DNA of 64,000 nucleotides from Patulibacter americanus DSM 16676 (GCF_000420025.1 NZ_ATUD01000007.1:124001-188000); one strand, 5' to 3'; positions 52,223-61,257 are shown, counted from the first letter of the stretch. The notes: a model not told the origin generated them from the letters alone. Numbers and translations are program-made.

Positions 52223-54217
52223 CTACGAGAGCCGGCTGCGGCGCTGCGCGAGGCGGGCCACGAGGCTGAGCAGGAGGATCAGGACGACGAGCGTGAGGGC
52301 GGCGCCCCACGCACGGTCGTGCTGGGCTGACGAGGACGCCGTGACGTCCGCGTAGATCTGGGCGGGAAGGGTGTTCAGCGGCCCGTTCGGGTCGCCGGCC
52401 AGCGCGGTGGCGACACCGGCCGTGAAGATGATCGGCGCGGTCTCGCCGGCGGCGCGGGCGATCGCCAGCAGCGCGCCGGTGACGAGGCCCGGGAGGGCCG
52501 TCGGCAGGACGATGCGCAGGATGACCTTCCAGCGCGGCACGCCGAGGGCGAGCGCGGCCTCGCGCAGCGACGCGGGGACGAGGCGCAGCACGGGGAGCGA
52601 GGAGTTGATGACGATCGGCAGCATCAGCAGGCCAAGGGCGACGGAGGCCTTCCAGCCGGCGAACGGCACCCCACCCACCTGGCTCACCACGAGCGAGATG
52701 TAGACGAAGAGGCCGAAGACGACGGACGGGACGCCCGTCATGACGTCCACGAGGTAGCGGACGAAGCTGCCGAACCAGGTGCCCTGACCGTACTCCACCA
52801 GGTACACCGCCACGGCGATACCGATCGGCACCACGACGGCGGCGGCGAGGCCGACCACCTCGAGGGTGCCGAGGATCGCCGAGCGGATGCCGCCGAGGTC
52901 GTTCGTCGCCGCGGGCGCGGCCTCCTCACCCAGGAAGCGGCTGGCGTTCGAGACCGCGCCGGCCGCGCCGGTCGGGTCCGTGGTGAAGAAGCTCCAGGAG
53001 ATCGCGCCGCCACCCCGGATGATCAGGAAGGCGAGCAGCAGGGCGAGCGGGAGCAGGGCCAGCGCCGTGAGGGCGCCGACGGAGCCGCGGGCGAACTTGT
53101 CGACGCGCTTGCGGCCCTTGAGCGACGTGACGAGCTCGGGGCGCGGGATCCAGGAGAAGACGCCGCGGCGGCCCGTCTTGGGGAGGTCGCCCCGGCCCGC
53201 GGCCTCGGAGGCGCGGGCGGCGTCGCGCTGGGCGCGCTCGAGGCGGCTCTCCGACCGCGAGATGTAGGCACGGGCGATCGCGTTGATGAAGAGCGTGACC
53301 GCGAACAGCAGCAGGCCGGCGCCGATCAGGGCGGCGCGGTGCTCCGGGCTGGCCGTGGCCTCCTGGAACTCCAGGGCGATGACCGAGGCGAGCGTGGAGC
53401 CCTGCGAGAAGATGGAGTCGCCGACGCCGGCGGTCGCGCCACCGATGAGGATGGCGACCGCGATCGTCTCGCCGAGCGCGCGGCCCAGGCCCAGCATGGA
53501 GCCGCCGACGATGCCGGCGCGCGAGTACGGGAGGACGGCCGTGCGGATCATCTCCCAGCGCGTGGCGCCGAGGGCGAGGGCCGCCTCCTTCTGGTCGGCG
53601 GGCACCGTGGCCATGACCTCGCGGGAGATCGCGGAGACGATCGGGATGATCATGATCGCCAGGATCAGGCCGGTGATGAAGTAGTTCGCGGCCGAGACGT
53701 CGCCCCCGATGAAGGGGATGAACGAGAAGGTGTCGGCGACCCACTGCTCCGCACCCTTGATCCGCGGAGCGAGGAACAGGAAGCCCCAGAGGCCGTAGAC
53801 GACGGACGGGACGGCGGCGAGCAGCTCGAGCGTGCCGGAGATCAGGCCGCGGAAGCGGGCCGGCGCGAGCTCGGTGACGAAGAGCGCGGTCGCGACGGCG
53901 ATCGGCACGCCGATGATCAGCGCGATGGCCGACGTGATGGCCGTGCCGGCGACGAGGGCGCCGGCGCCGTAGGTGTCCTGCGACGGGAGCCAGTCGACCT
54001 TGGCGACGAAGTCCCAGAGCCCGTAGGCGCTGAAGACGGGCTCCGCCTCGAGACCCAGCTTGAAGAGGAAGTAGACGAGCAGGACGAAGATCAGACCCGC
54101 AAGCGCGGTCAGGCCGCCCTTGACCCACGGATCTAGCCAGCTGCCGGTCTTCGTCCGCGCGAGGTGGTCGCGCAGGCGGGCACCGGGATCGGCTGCTGCG
54201 GCGGGACTGGTTGCCAT
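52223..54217 (-). CDS. pstCA: fused phosphate permease PstC-PstA
   Basis: The product has 664 residues from ATG 54217. Residues about 1-330 match PstC (six helices, [20 protein letters not shown], coupling loop [20 protein letters not shown]). About 330-385 is a charged linker ([19 protein letters not shown] and beyond). About 385-664 matches PstA ([20 protein letters not shown], coupling loop [20 protein letters not shown]). The frame is continuous with no stop at the junction. Normally these are two genes whose products form the heterodimeric channel; here one chain supplies both halves. It lies between pstS and pstB. Confidence 0.95.
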   Translation of the reverse strand: MATSPAAAADPGARLRDHLARTKTGSWLDPWVKGGLTALAGLIFVLLVYFLFKLGLEAEPVFSAYGLWDFVAKVDWLPSQDTYGAGALVAGTAITSAIALIIGVPIAVATALFVTELAPARFRGLISGTLELLAAVPSVVYGLWGFLFLAPRIKGAEQWVADTFSFIPFIGGDVSAANYFITGLILAIMIIPIVSAISREVMATVPADQKEAALALGATRWEMIRTAVLPYSRAGIVGGSMLGLGRALGETIAVAILIGGATAGVGDSIFSQGSTLASVIALEFQEATASPEHRAALIGAGLLLFAVTLFINAIARAYISRSESRLERAQRDAARASEAAGRGDLPKTGRRGVFSWIPRPELVTSLKGRKRVDKFARGSVGALTALALLPLALLLAFLIIRGGGAISWSFFTTDPTGAAGAVSNASRFLGEEAAPAATNDLGGIRSAILGTLEVVGLAAAVVVPIGIAVAVYLVEYGQGTWFGSFVRYLVDVMTGVPSVVFGLFVYISLVVSQVGGVPFAGWKASVALGLLMLPIVINSSLPVLRLVPASLREAALALGVPRWKVILRIVLPTALPGLVTGALLAIARAAGETAPIIFTAGVATALAGDPNGPLNTLPAQIYADVTASSSAQHDRAWGAALTLVVLILLLSLVARLAQRRSRLS

Positions 54218-54264
54218 GGTGGTGTCTGGTCTCTGCTGTGGCGGATTCGGACGGGTCACTGCGC

Positions 54265-54298
54265 GTCCGGCCCCGGCGCGGGTGCGCCGGGGCCGGAC
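54265..54298 (-). promoter_or_regulatory. 15-bp stem-loop between pstS and pstCA
   Basis: GTCCGGCCCCGGCGC (54265-54279), loop GGGT, GCGCCGGGGCCGGAC (54284-54298) is a perfect 15-bp hairpin 26 bp after the pstS stop. It has no T-tract downstream. It could act as a partial terminator or 3' stabiliser that raises PstS over the permease, as intergenic hairpins do in other binding-protein operons. Confidence 0.6.
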
Positions 54299-54324
54299 GG
54301 TGCTACGAGCGGGTGCTCGTGGGC

Positions 54325-55461
54325 TCAGCGGGTGGCGGCGATCGGCGACCCGTTGCACTCGAGGGCCTCGACGGCGGCCTTCGACTTGGCGAGGATGCTC
54401 TCGGGGAGCGGCGCGTAGGCGAGCTGCTTCGCCTCCTCCTGGCCCGTGGTCAGGCCGTACATGAGGAAGTTCTTCACGTCCTTCGCGACGGTCTCGGACT
54501 TGCCGGCCTTGCAGAGGTCCTTCGGCACGACGATGAACGTCGCGGAGGCGTCCGGGTACGTCTGGGCGCCCGGGGCGTCACCGATGGAGAAGCGCAGGTC
54601 CTCGGGGACCTCGGCCGAGTCACCGGCGGCCGAGACGGACTCGAGCGTCGGCTCGACGTAGTTGCCTTCCTTGTTCTTCAGGGAGGCGTACGTGAAGTCG
54701 TTCTGCAGCGCGTAGGCCTGCTCGACGTAGCCGATGGAGCCGGCCGTCTGCTTGATCTGCGCGGCGACGCCGTCGTTGCCCTTGGCGCCGGTGCCGGTCG
54801 GCCACTTGACGGACTTGTCGACGCCCGGGCCCTCCTCCCACTCCTTGGAGTAGGCACCGAGGTACGACAGGAACGCCTTCGTCGTGCCGGACTCGTCCGA
54901 GCGGTGGACGACGGTGATCTTCTCGTCCGGGAGCTCGACGCCCTCGTTCTGCGAGGCGATCGACGGGTCGTTCCAGGTCTTGACCTTGCCCAGGAAGATG
55001 TTGGCGAGCGTCTCGCCGTCGAGCTTCAGGCCCGTCTCGACACCCTTGAGGTTGTAGGCGGCCGTGACGGCGCCGAAGAACGTCGGGACGTGGACGACGT
55101 CGCCGGCCTTGCCCTTCTTGGCGGCGGCGAGCTCCTCGTCGTCCATGGCGGAGTCGGTGCCGCCGAAGTCCAGCGTCCCGTCCGTCACGCCGGCGATGCC
55201 GGCGCCGGAGCCCGTGCCGGCGAAGTTGAAGGTGAGGCCCTTGTCCTTGAGCTTGGAGCCCCAGGTGTCGTAGACGGGCTTGGCGAACGTGGAGCCACCG
55301 GCGGTGATGCTGCCGGAGAACGACGCCGTGCTGCTCTCAGCAGCGGTGCTGCCGCTGGCGGCCGTCGTGGTGCTGTCGGTGTTGTCGTCGGAGCCGCAAG
55401 CTGCGACTCCCATGGCGAGGACGGCGGAAGCGCCGAACGCGGCGAACGTACGAGTGCGCAC
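54325..55461 (-). CDS. pstS: phosphate-binding lipoprotein PstS
   Basis: The product has 378 residues from GTG 55461. The lipobox GVAACGS puts the acylated Cys near residue 22, followed by a Ser/Thr linker. Phosphate-binding loops are TAGGSTFAKPV, GTGSGAGIAGVTDGTLDFGG and VVHRSDESGTTKAF. A C-terminal Cys pair is possible (KDLCKAG, LECNGS). It captures phosphate outside the membrane and is first in the pst operon. PHO-box-like repeats lie about 85 bp upstream. Confidence 0.96.
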   Translation of the reverse strand: MRTRTFAAFGASAVLAMGVAACGSDDNTDSTTTAASGSTAAESSTASFSGSITAGGSTFAKPVYDTWGSKLKDKGLTFNFAGTGSGAGIAGVTDGTLDFGGTDSAMDDEELAAAKKGKAGDVVHVPTFFGAVTAAYNLKGVETGLKLDGETLANIFLGKVKTWNDPSIASQNEGVELPDEKITVVHRSDESGTTKAFLSYLGAYSKEWEEGPGVDKSVKWPTGTGAKGNDGVAAQIKQTAGSIGYVEQAYALQNDFTYASLKNKEGNYVEPTLESVSAAGDSAEVPEDLRFSIGDAPGAQTYPDASATFIVVPKDLCKAGKSETVAKDVKNFLMYGLTTGQEEAKQLAYAPLPESILAKSKAAVEALECNGSPIAATR

Positions 55462-55544
55462 GTGGTCTCCTTGATTGCTCAGAACGTGGCGCAGGGCAGG
55501 CTGGCAGCGCGTGCTGCTCATCCTGTTACCTGGCTGTGGCTTCG

Positions 55545-55562
55545 GTGTGAACTGCGTGTGAA
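55545..55562 (-). promoter_or_regulatory. PHO box of pstS
   Basis: Two GTGTGAA half-sites (plus strand 55545-55551 and 55556-55562; TTCACAC on the minus strand) are spaced 11 bp apart. A TAACAG -10-like hexamer lies 16 bp downstream on the minus strand (55528-55523). Direct TTCAC repeats at 11-bp period are the PhoP/PhoB site pattern known from actinobacteria and enterobacteria. Confidence 0.7.
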
Positions 55563-55594
55563 AGTCCGGTATCGATCGCGTGCAGGGCGCGTGA

Positions 55595-55951
55595 TCAATG
55601 GGCTGGTTCAGGGGAGAACCGGTAGCCGAACCCGATATGCGTGTGGATGAAGTGCCACCCCGGCGAGGCCGCCTCGAGCTTCTGGCGGACCTTGTGGACG
55701 TAGACGTCGATCGACCGGTCGCCCCGGCGCAGCGGGCCGCCCCAGACGGAGGAGAACAGCTCCTCCCGGGCGACGACGTGGCCGGACCGCGAGGCGAGTG
55801 CGGAGAGCAGCTCGAACTCGCGGACCGAGAGCGGGACGGCGCGACCGGCCACGACGGCCAGTCCCTCCGTCGGCCGGATCTCGACCTGGGCGATGCGGAT
55901 CGGGTCTTCCCCGGGCGTCGCCGACTGCGGGGCCTCGGTCGGGGTGCTCAT
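55595..55951 (-). CDS. orphan OmpR/PhoB-type winged-helix regulator without receiver domain
   Basis: The product has 118 residues from ATG 55951; the frame upstream is a PHO-box-containing gap. Only the DNA-binding domain is present: VPLSVREFELLSALASRSGH, VAREELFSSVWGG, RSIDVYVHKVRQKLEAASPG and THIGFGYRFSPEPAH. It matches the C-terminal domain of the response regulator at 49325-50215 closely, so it likely binds the same kind of repeats. With no phospho-receiver it would be constitutive, controlled by its amount, or act as a competitor. Neighbours are pstS downstream and the DUF47 gene divergent. Confidence 0.88.
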   Translation of the reverse strand: MSTPTEAPQSATPGEDPIRIAQVEIRPTEGLAVVAGRAVPLSVREFELLSALASRSGHVVAREELFSSVWGGPLRRGDRSIDVYVHKVRQKLEAASPGWHFIHTHIGFGYRFSPEPAH

Positions 55952-55998
55952 CGATGGACGAGTCTGCTGTGCGGGCGGCCCGCGCTCGTTACCGAGCG

Positions 55999-56036
55999 GT
56001 GAACCGCCTGTGAAAGGCACGTGAACAACGGTGAAT
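55999..56036. promoter_or_regulatory. four-unit PHO box between the orphan regulator and DUF47 gene
   Basis: GTGAAC (55999), GTGAAA (56010), GTGAAC (56021) and GTGAAT (56031) are spaced 11, 11 and 10 bp. A small hairpin (CCCCCGT/ACGGGGG, 56037-56054) follows, then a TAGCTT -10-like box (56065-56070) 8 nt before the DUF47 ATG. The array can serve both divergent genes. Confidence 0.75.
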
Positions 56037-56078
56037 CCCCCGTCTGCACGGGGGTCCCAGGCGGTAGCTTGGACCGCG

Positions 56079-56720
56079 ATGCCGGACTTCTTCCGCGCCG
56101 CCGCGACCGCGGACGGCCCGCTGCACGACCTCCTCGGCGAGTACGGCCGGACCATCCGCCGCTCGACGATCGTGCTGCGCGACCTCGTACGCGACTACCC
56201 CGACGACGCCGGGCTGCTGCGCGAGCTCGTCAGCTGCGAGCGCGAGGGCGACCGGATCGCCCACGACCTCATCCACCGGCTCAGCCGCGCCGTCGACGCG
56301 AAGGGCGCCCGCCCGTTCGACATCGACGACGGCTACCGGCTCGCCACGGCGCTGGACGACGTCGTCGACGACGCGGAGGCGGCCGGCGACATGATGGCCG
56401 TCTACCGGGTCGAGGCTCCGACGGACCAGGCCACGCAGCTGGCCGAGATCCTCGTGCTCGCCGGGGACCAGGTCGGCCTGGCGCTCGACGCGCTCTGCGC
56501 GGGCAAGGACCTCTCGCCCTACCTCGTCGAGATCCACCGGCTCGAGAACGACGGCGACCGCATCAGCCGCGACGCGATCGCGTCGCTGTTCGCGGAGGGC
56601 GTCGACCCGCTCTTCGTGATCCGCTGGAAGGACATCTACGGCGCGCTCGAGAACGCGATCGACTCCTGCGAGACGGTCGCCCACAACCTCGAGGGCATCG
56701 TCCTCAAGCGCGCCCGCTGA
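56079..56720 (+). CDS. DUF47/PhoU-like protein
   Basis: The product has 213 residues from ATG 56079. Helical PhoU-like repeats carry acidic motifs CEREGDRIAHDLIHRL and IHRLENDGDRISRDAIASLF, the matching pair typical of DUF47. These proteins usually accompany the Pit low-affinity phosphate transporter, but no pit gene is nearby. The -10 box is so close to the ATG that the message is probably leaderless. Control by the four-unit PHO box is likely. Confidence 0.88.
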   Translation: MPDFFRAAATADGPLHDLLGEYGRTIRRSTIVLRDLVRDYPDDAGLLRELVSCEREGDRIAHDLIHRLSRAVDAKGARPFDIDDGYRLATALDDVVDDAEAAGDMMAVYRVEAPTDQATQLAEILVLAGDQVGLALDALCAGKDLSPYLVEIHRLENDGDRISRDAIASLFAEGVDPLFVIRWKDIYGALENAIDSCETVAHNLEGIVLKRAR

Positions 56721-56770
56721 GGCGGGCGGTCGGCCGCGGGCCGGCCCATCGGGCACGGCGCGGGTGGCGG

Positions 56771-57541
56771 TCAGACCGCCGCGAGCTGCCCGCACGTCAC
56801 GGCCCGACGGTGGGCGTGGCGACGCAGCACCGCCTGCGCTGCCGCGATGGAGCGCGGGTGGTCGACGTCGCCCGGCCGCAGCTCGAGCCGCACCGGCCCG
56901 CCGCCCGCGATGCGCGAGGCGGTCCGGACGAGGAACGGCGAGGCCGCACGGCGCATCGGGTCGGTCGCGCCCCGGCCGATGGCGTGGGAGCGCACGGGCC
57001 GCGGCGCGGAGGTGCGGTGCAGGCCCTCCGCCGTCGCCCACCAGGAGTAGCGCGAGCGCAGCGCCTCGTGCAGGGCCGGGGTGTACGCGAACCCGGGGGC
57101 CACGAATCCGTGGGCGACGATGCCCGCGTCGGCCAGGATCTTGCGTCCCGCGTCCAGCGCGCGTGCGGTCTCCGCCGGGTCCAGCCCGACGAACTCCGCG
57201 GCGTCGCGGAGCGTCCGTCCCGCGCCGTGGCGACGCGCGTGGCCCGGCCTCGTGCGGCGGTGCAGGAGCCCGTGCTGGGCGACCTCGTCGCCGTCGGCGA
57301 TGCGCTCCTCGAGCCAGGCCTGCAGGTCGGGGCAGCGTCGGTCGAAGGGGTGCAGGTCGGGGGCGGGCACCACGAGCAGCGTCGCGCGGGCGACGCCGTG
57401 GTCGGCCAGCCATTCGCGCAGGAGCGCGCACCGCTCCCACGTAGCCGGCTCGATCTCGTGGATCGTCACGGCCAGGGTGCCGCGTGCCGTGGCCGCCGGC
57501 GGGGCGGGCAGGACGACGGTGGAGGGCACCGCCGGGCTCAC
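56771..57541 (-). CDS. DUF2334 polysaccharide-deacetylase-like protein
   Basis: The product has 256 residues from GTG 57541 (GTGA overlap with the glycosyltransferase). The NodB-like fold is seen in LAVTIHEIEPATWERCALLR, TLLVVPAPDLHP, the metal motif DGDEVAQHGLLHRR and VAHGFVAPGFAYTPALHEAL. The usual NodB Asp-Asp pair is not clear, so it belongs to the DUF2334 branch. It may remove N-acyl groups from a sugar made by the two upstream glycosyltransferases. Last gene of the three-gene operon; no secretion signal is visible. Confidence 0.8.
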   Translation of the reverse strand: MSPAVPSTVVLPAPPAATARGTLAVTIHEIEPATWERCALLREWLADHGVARATLLVVPAPDLHPFDRRCPDLQAWLEERIADGDEVAQHGLLHRRTRPGHARRHGAGRTLRDAAEFVGLDPAETARALDAGRKILADAGIVAHGFVAPGFAYTPALHEALRSRYSWWATAEGLHRTSAPRPVRSHAIGRGATDPMRRAASPFLVRTASRIAGGGPVRLELRPGDVDHPRSIAAAQAVLRRHAHRRAVTCGQLAAV

Positions 57542-58764
57542 GAGCGGCGTGCTCCCCCGGCACGGACCCGGGCGCAGAGCGCCGTGAGGTCGCGCTGCTC
57601 GGCGTCGAAGAGGACCGGCCAGGCGTGGGCGTCGGCCAGGCGCGCGGCGGCCCGCAGGTCGAGGGGCGCCCGCCGGGCCCGGCCGATGGCCTGGCCGAGC
57701 GCCACGGGGTCTCCGACCGGGAAGGTCTCCCCCAGCCCGCCGATCGCCGCGGCGGCGGGGGCGCCCGAGGTCGTCACGACGCGGGCGCCGGAGGCCGCGG
57801 CCTCGAGCCCGACCAGCCCGAAGGTCTCGTTGGGCCCCGGCATCACCACGCACGAGGCCGCGGCGTAGCGCCGTGCCAGCTCGGCGCGGTCGGCGACGTA
57901 GGGCAGCAGGCGGACGCGGTCCTGCAGTCCCAGTGCCGCGATCTCGCGCGGCAGGCCCTGCCGCCACGGGCCGTCGCCGACGATGTCCAGCCGCCACGGC
58001 TCGAGCGCGCGCCGGGCCGCCTCGAGCAGCTCGGGCAGGCCCTTCGCACGGGACAGCCGTCCGACGTAGAGGACGTGGTCGCCGCGACGCACGCCGGCCT
58101 GCGGGCGGAACGCCGGGTCGAGGCCCAGGCGCAGCGGCAGGTCGGCCGCGCGGCCACTGCACGGGCCGGGGTCGATGACGGACATCACGGCGTCGACGTC
58201 GCGGTAGGCGTGCGTCATCCAGGCCCGGAACCCGCGGGCCCAGGGGCCGTCCGGACCGGGCATGCCCGCTGCCGCCAGCGCCACGGAGCCGTGGTGGACC
58301 GCGACGACCGCGGCGCCGTGGACGTGCGCCTCGGCGATCGCGGCGCGCGGGGTCCAGTACGGGTCGTGCAGCAGCACGACGTCGGGGCGGATCCGCTCGA
58401 GCGCACGGCGCAGGCCCCGGCCGCCGGGCGGGATCCGGTAGTCGTTGCGGGTGACCTTGACGCCCCGGACGGTGTGGAGCCCGTCGCGCTCCGTCGTCTC
58501 GCGGCCGGGCACGACGACGTGGTGGTCGAACGCGCCGGTGAGCGCGACGTGGCGACGCTTCGCGTCGAGATAGGTCTTGATGCCACCGCTGCGCGCGCCG
58601 TACCAGAGGGTCACGTCGACGACCCGCAGGCCGCTCGGGCGGCCCGCGGCGGGCGTGCGGCTCCCGAGGGCGGGCTCGCCCCCGGGCGTCGGGCCCGCAC
58701 CGGGCTCGCGCCCGGCCCGGGGACCGTCCCGTCCGGGGGCGAGCGTCGCGCCCTCAGGCGACAC
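57538..58764 (-). CDS. GT4-family glycosyltransferase
   Basis: The product has 408 residues from GTG 58764, overlapping the upstream gene by 11 bp. The first 45 residues are a Gly/Pro/Arg-rich lead. The GT-B fold follows: VVDVTLWYGARSGGIKTYLD (glycine-rich acceptor loop), VLYVGRLSRAKGLPELLEAA, IVGDGPWRQGL, and the nucleotide-sugar EX7E motif ETFGLVGLE. It transfers an unknown sugar from a nucleotide donor, in the cytoplasm or at the inner face of the membrane. Co-expression with the PHP-GT4 fusion suggests successive steps on one glycoconjugate. Confidence 0.9.
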   Translation of the reverse strand: MSPEGATLAPGRDGPRAGREPGAGPTPGGEPALGSRTPAAGRPSGLRVVDVTLWYGARSGGIKTYLDAKRRHVALTGAFDHHVVVPGRETTERDGLHTVRGVKVTRNDYRIPPGGRGLRRALERIRPDVVLLHDPYWTPRAAIAEAHVHGAAVVAVHHGSVALAAAGMPGPDGPWARGFRAWMTHAYRDVDAVMSVIDPGPCSGRAADLPLRLGLDPAFRPQAGVRRGDHVLYVGRLSRAKGLPELLEAARRALEPWRLDIVGDGPWRQGLPREIAALGLQDRVRLLPYVADRAELARRYAAASCVVMPGPNETFGLVGLEAAASGARVVTTSGAPAAAAIGGLGETFPVGDPVALGQAIGRARRAPLDLRAAARLADAHAWPVLFDAEQRDLTALCARVRAGGARRS

Positions 58765-61183
58765 GCGCCGTCCCGGCGGGGCCCGCCGGGCGGACGGCCT
58801 CGCGGGCGGCCTCGGCCTCGGCGTCGCGGCGGGCGGCGCGGAGGGTGCCGGCGGACAGCGCGCGGCCGTAGCCCGTCGCGAGCCGGCCCATGGCCGCGTC
58901 CCAGGTGCGGTCCTGCACGCTCTCGAGCCCGCCCGCGGCGAGCCGGGCGCGGAGGGCCGGATCGGCCGCCAGCGCGACGACCGCGCCGGCCAGCGCGCCG
59001 GCGTCGGCGGGGCGCAGGAGGCCCGAGACGCCGTCGGCGATCAGCGAGCGCGGTCCGCCCTCGTCGACCGCGACCACGGGCAGCCCGGAGGCCTGGGCCT
59101 CGAGCAGCACCTGACCGAACGTGTCGGTGGAGCTGGCGAAGAGGAAGACGTCGGCGTTCGCGTAGGCGTCGGCCAGTGCGTCGCCGGAGAGCCAACCCAG
59201 GAAGGTGGCGTGCGTCCCGAGCCGCTCGCGCAGCAGCTCCTCCTCGGGTCCGCCGCCGGCGAGCACGAGGTGCAGGCGCGGGTCGCGCTCCCGTGCGGCG
59301 AGGAACGCGTCGGCCAGCAGCTCGACGCCCTTCTCCTGTGTCAGCCGGCCGGCGTAGAGCACGTGGATCCGGTCCTCGACGGCGGGACCGAAGAGGCGCG
59401 CGGCCGCCTCGGCGCTCCGGCGGGCGGGGCGGAAGCGCGAGATGTCGACGCCGCGGTCCCACCGGCCGATGCGGTCGGCGGGGATCCCGAGGGCGCCCAG
59501 TGCCTCGTCGCTCTGCGGGCTCGGCGTCAGGACGACGTCGGCCTGCCCGTAGAAGGTGGCGAGCACCATGCTCGCGTAGGTCTCGAGCCGCGAGTCCGTG
59601 GAACGCAGTCCCGTGTAGGTGGCCAGCTCCGTGTGGTAGCTGCCGAGCACCGGGATCCCGAGCATCTTCGCCAGGGCGGCCGCGACGATCCCCGCCGGAC
59701 CCGGCGAGCAGAGGTGGACCACGTCGTAGCGGCCCTCCGCGATCTGCTCCACGAGCGCGGGGAGGCTCGGCACGCCGACCTGCAGGCCGTCGTAGAAGGG
59801 GATGTCGACCTCGCGCACCGCGGGGATCCGCCGGTCGACGTTCAGGTCGGTGCCGATGACCTCGACCTCGTAGCCCGGCACGCCGCGCTCGCGGATCGTG
59901 TTGAGCGTGTGGGTCACGCCGTGCATGCCGCCGATGCCGTCCGCGACGAGCGCGACGCGCGGCAGCTCGCCGTCGAGCCGGGTCTTGAGCTTGCGGCGCT
60001 CGCGGCCGAGGAACGCCGCCGCGGGCATGTAGGGGATCGCCGGCAGCAGGGCGTCGAGCAGGCGCCCGCCGATCGCGGCGAGGTCGGGGTCCTCCCCCGC
60101 GCCCATCTCGCCGGCGGCCACCAGGACCTCGTCGATGACCGCGCCGAGCTTGCGCTCGTGGGCGGCGCGGGCACGACGGAAGAGGTCGCGGTGGTCGAAG
60201 TCGTCCTCCTGGAACATCGCGAGCAGCTCGCGGGCGCTCGAGCGCTCGAGGCCGACGGCGTCGAGCCAGGCGCGCAGCAGCAGCCGGGCGTCGTCGGGCG
60301 ACAGGTCGTCGTCCTCCGGGCCGCGACGGACGTCGCCGTCGCTCATGACGCTGCCGACGATCTTCACGATCGCCTCGGGCCGCGGGCGCTCGGCGGGGGC
60401 CTCGGGCTCGGCCTCGCCGCGCGGGTCGACGCCGAGGGAGCGGATCGCGATGCCCATCGCGGCGTGCGCCCACTTGGCGGCCCCGCCCTGGCTGCCCTTC
60501 GCGACGGCGCGGCCGGCGCGGATGTGGGCCAGGTACTCCGCCGGCGTGTAGGCCAGCGGCGTCTCGGTGAACGTGCGACCGATGTCGACGCCGGCGTGGT
60601 CGTCCGTCCCGCCGATGCCCGTGCCGCCGCTGACGTCGATGAACGTCGCGGCCGGGGCGTTGAGCTCGCGGGCGCGGGAGCCGTTGCGGACCTCCCAGAT
60701 CGGGAACAGCTCGGCCAGCCGGCGGCGGTGCCGGGCCGTGAGCGGGGCCTCGACGGAGTAGAAGGGGTGCGCCAGAGCCGTCGTGATCTCGCGCTGGTGC
60801 ATGTACTCGGCGCACAGCTCGACGTCGTAGTTGTGCGCCTGCAGCCAGTCGTGGTCGTCCTGGTTGATGCCCAGGCAGAGCACGTGGACGGCCTGCGGCT
60901 CGCCGCGGAACCAGGCCGTCAGCTCCTCGCCGACGAACACGTCCGGCCGGTCGGCGATCTGCAGCGCGCCGGCGATGGTGTCGTGGTCGGTGATCGTCAC
61001 GAAGTCCATGCCGCGGCGCTTCGCGAGCTCGTAGACCTCCTCCGGCGGCGTGGCGCACTCCGGCATGCCGACGGAGCGCTGCACGCCGAGCTTGGAGAAC
61101 TCGGACGCGGTCGAGTGGACATGGAGGTCGCACCGCGAGAGCGCGGGCGGGACGTCGACGGAGCTGCCTGGGTTGGTGCTCAT
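58754..61183 (-). CDS. PHP phosphoesterase domain fused to GT4 glycosyltransferase
   Basis: The product has 809 residues from ATG 61183. Residues about 18-230 form a PHP domain with metal ligands in CDLHVHSTA, TITDHDTIAGAL, GEELTAW, ALAHPFYS and GGTDDHAG, so it is probably active. About 250-420 is a helical spacer. About 430-790 is a GT-B glycosyltransferase with LVADGIGGMHGVTHTL, VLGSYHTELATYTGLRS, VLYAGRLTQEKGVELLADAF and DTFGQVLLEAQASG (first Glu of EX7E is Asp). The GT part resembles mannosyl- or diacylglycerol-type lipid glycosyltransferases. The protein may free phosphate while adding sugar. PHO-box-like repeats lie upstream. Confidence 0.9.
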   Translation of the reverse strand: MSTNPGSSVDVPPALSRCDLHVHSTASEFSKLGVQRSVGMPECATPPEEVYELAKRRGMDFVTITDHDTIAGALQIADRPDVFVGEELTAWFRGEPQAVHVLCLGINQDDHDWLQAHNYDVELCAEYMHQREITTALAHPFYSVEAPLTARHRRRLAELFPIWEVRNGSRARELNAPAATFIDVSGGTGIGGTDDHAGVDIGRTFTETPLAYTPAEYLAHIRAGRAVAKGSQGGAAKWAHAAMGIAIRSLGVDPRGEAEPEAPAERPRPEAIVKIVGSVMSDGDVRRGPEDDDLSPDDARLLLRAWLDAVGLERSSARELLAMFQEDDFDHRDLFRRARAAHERKLGAVIDEVLVAAGEMGAGEDPDLAAIGGRLLDALLPAIPYMPAAAFLGRERRKLKTRLDGELPRVALVADGIGGMHGVTHTLNTIRERGVPGYEVEVIGTDLNVDRRIPAVREVDIPFYDGLQVGVPSLPALVEQIAEGRYDVVHLCSPGPAGIVAAALAKMLGIPVLGSYHTELATYTGLRSTDSRLETYASMVLATFYGQADVVLTPSPQSDEALGALGIPADRIGRWDRGVDISRFRPARRSAEAAARLFGPAVEDRIHVLYAGRLTQEKGVELLADAFLAARERDPRLHLVLAGGGPEEELLRERLGTHATFLGWLSGDALADAYANADVFLFASSTDTFGQVLLEAQASGLPVVAVDEGGPRSLIADGVSGLLRPADAGALAGAVVALAADPALRARLAAGGLESVQDRTWDAAMGRLATGYGRALSAGTLRAARRDAEAEAAREAVRPAGPAGTARVA

Positions 61184-61218
61184 ACCTGTGCAGCGTGCGC
61201 TCCGACCGCGAGTCGGAA

Positions 61219-61257
61219 GTGACGGTGTGGTGTCCGAGCCGTGACGATGGTGTGAAG
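61219..61257. promoter_or_regulatory. four-unit PHO box in the divergent GT operon / GH31 gap
   Basis: GTGACG (61219), GTGTCC (61230), GTGACG (61241) and GTGAAG (61252) keep an exact 11-bp period. The array lies 36 bp upstream of the PHP-GT4 ATG. It matches the half-sites at 55545 and 55999, though two units diverge from GTGAA. Confidence 0.6.
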
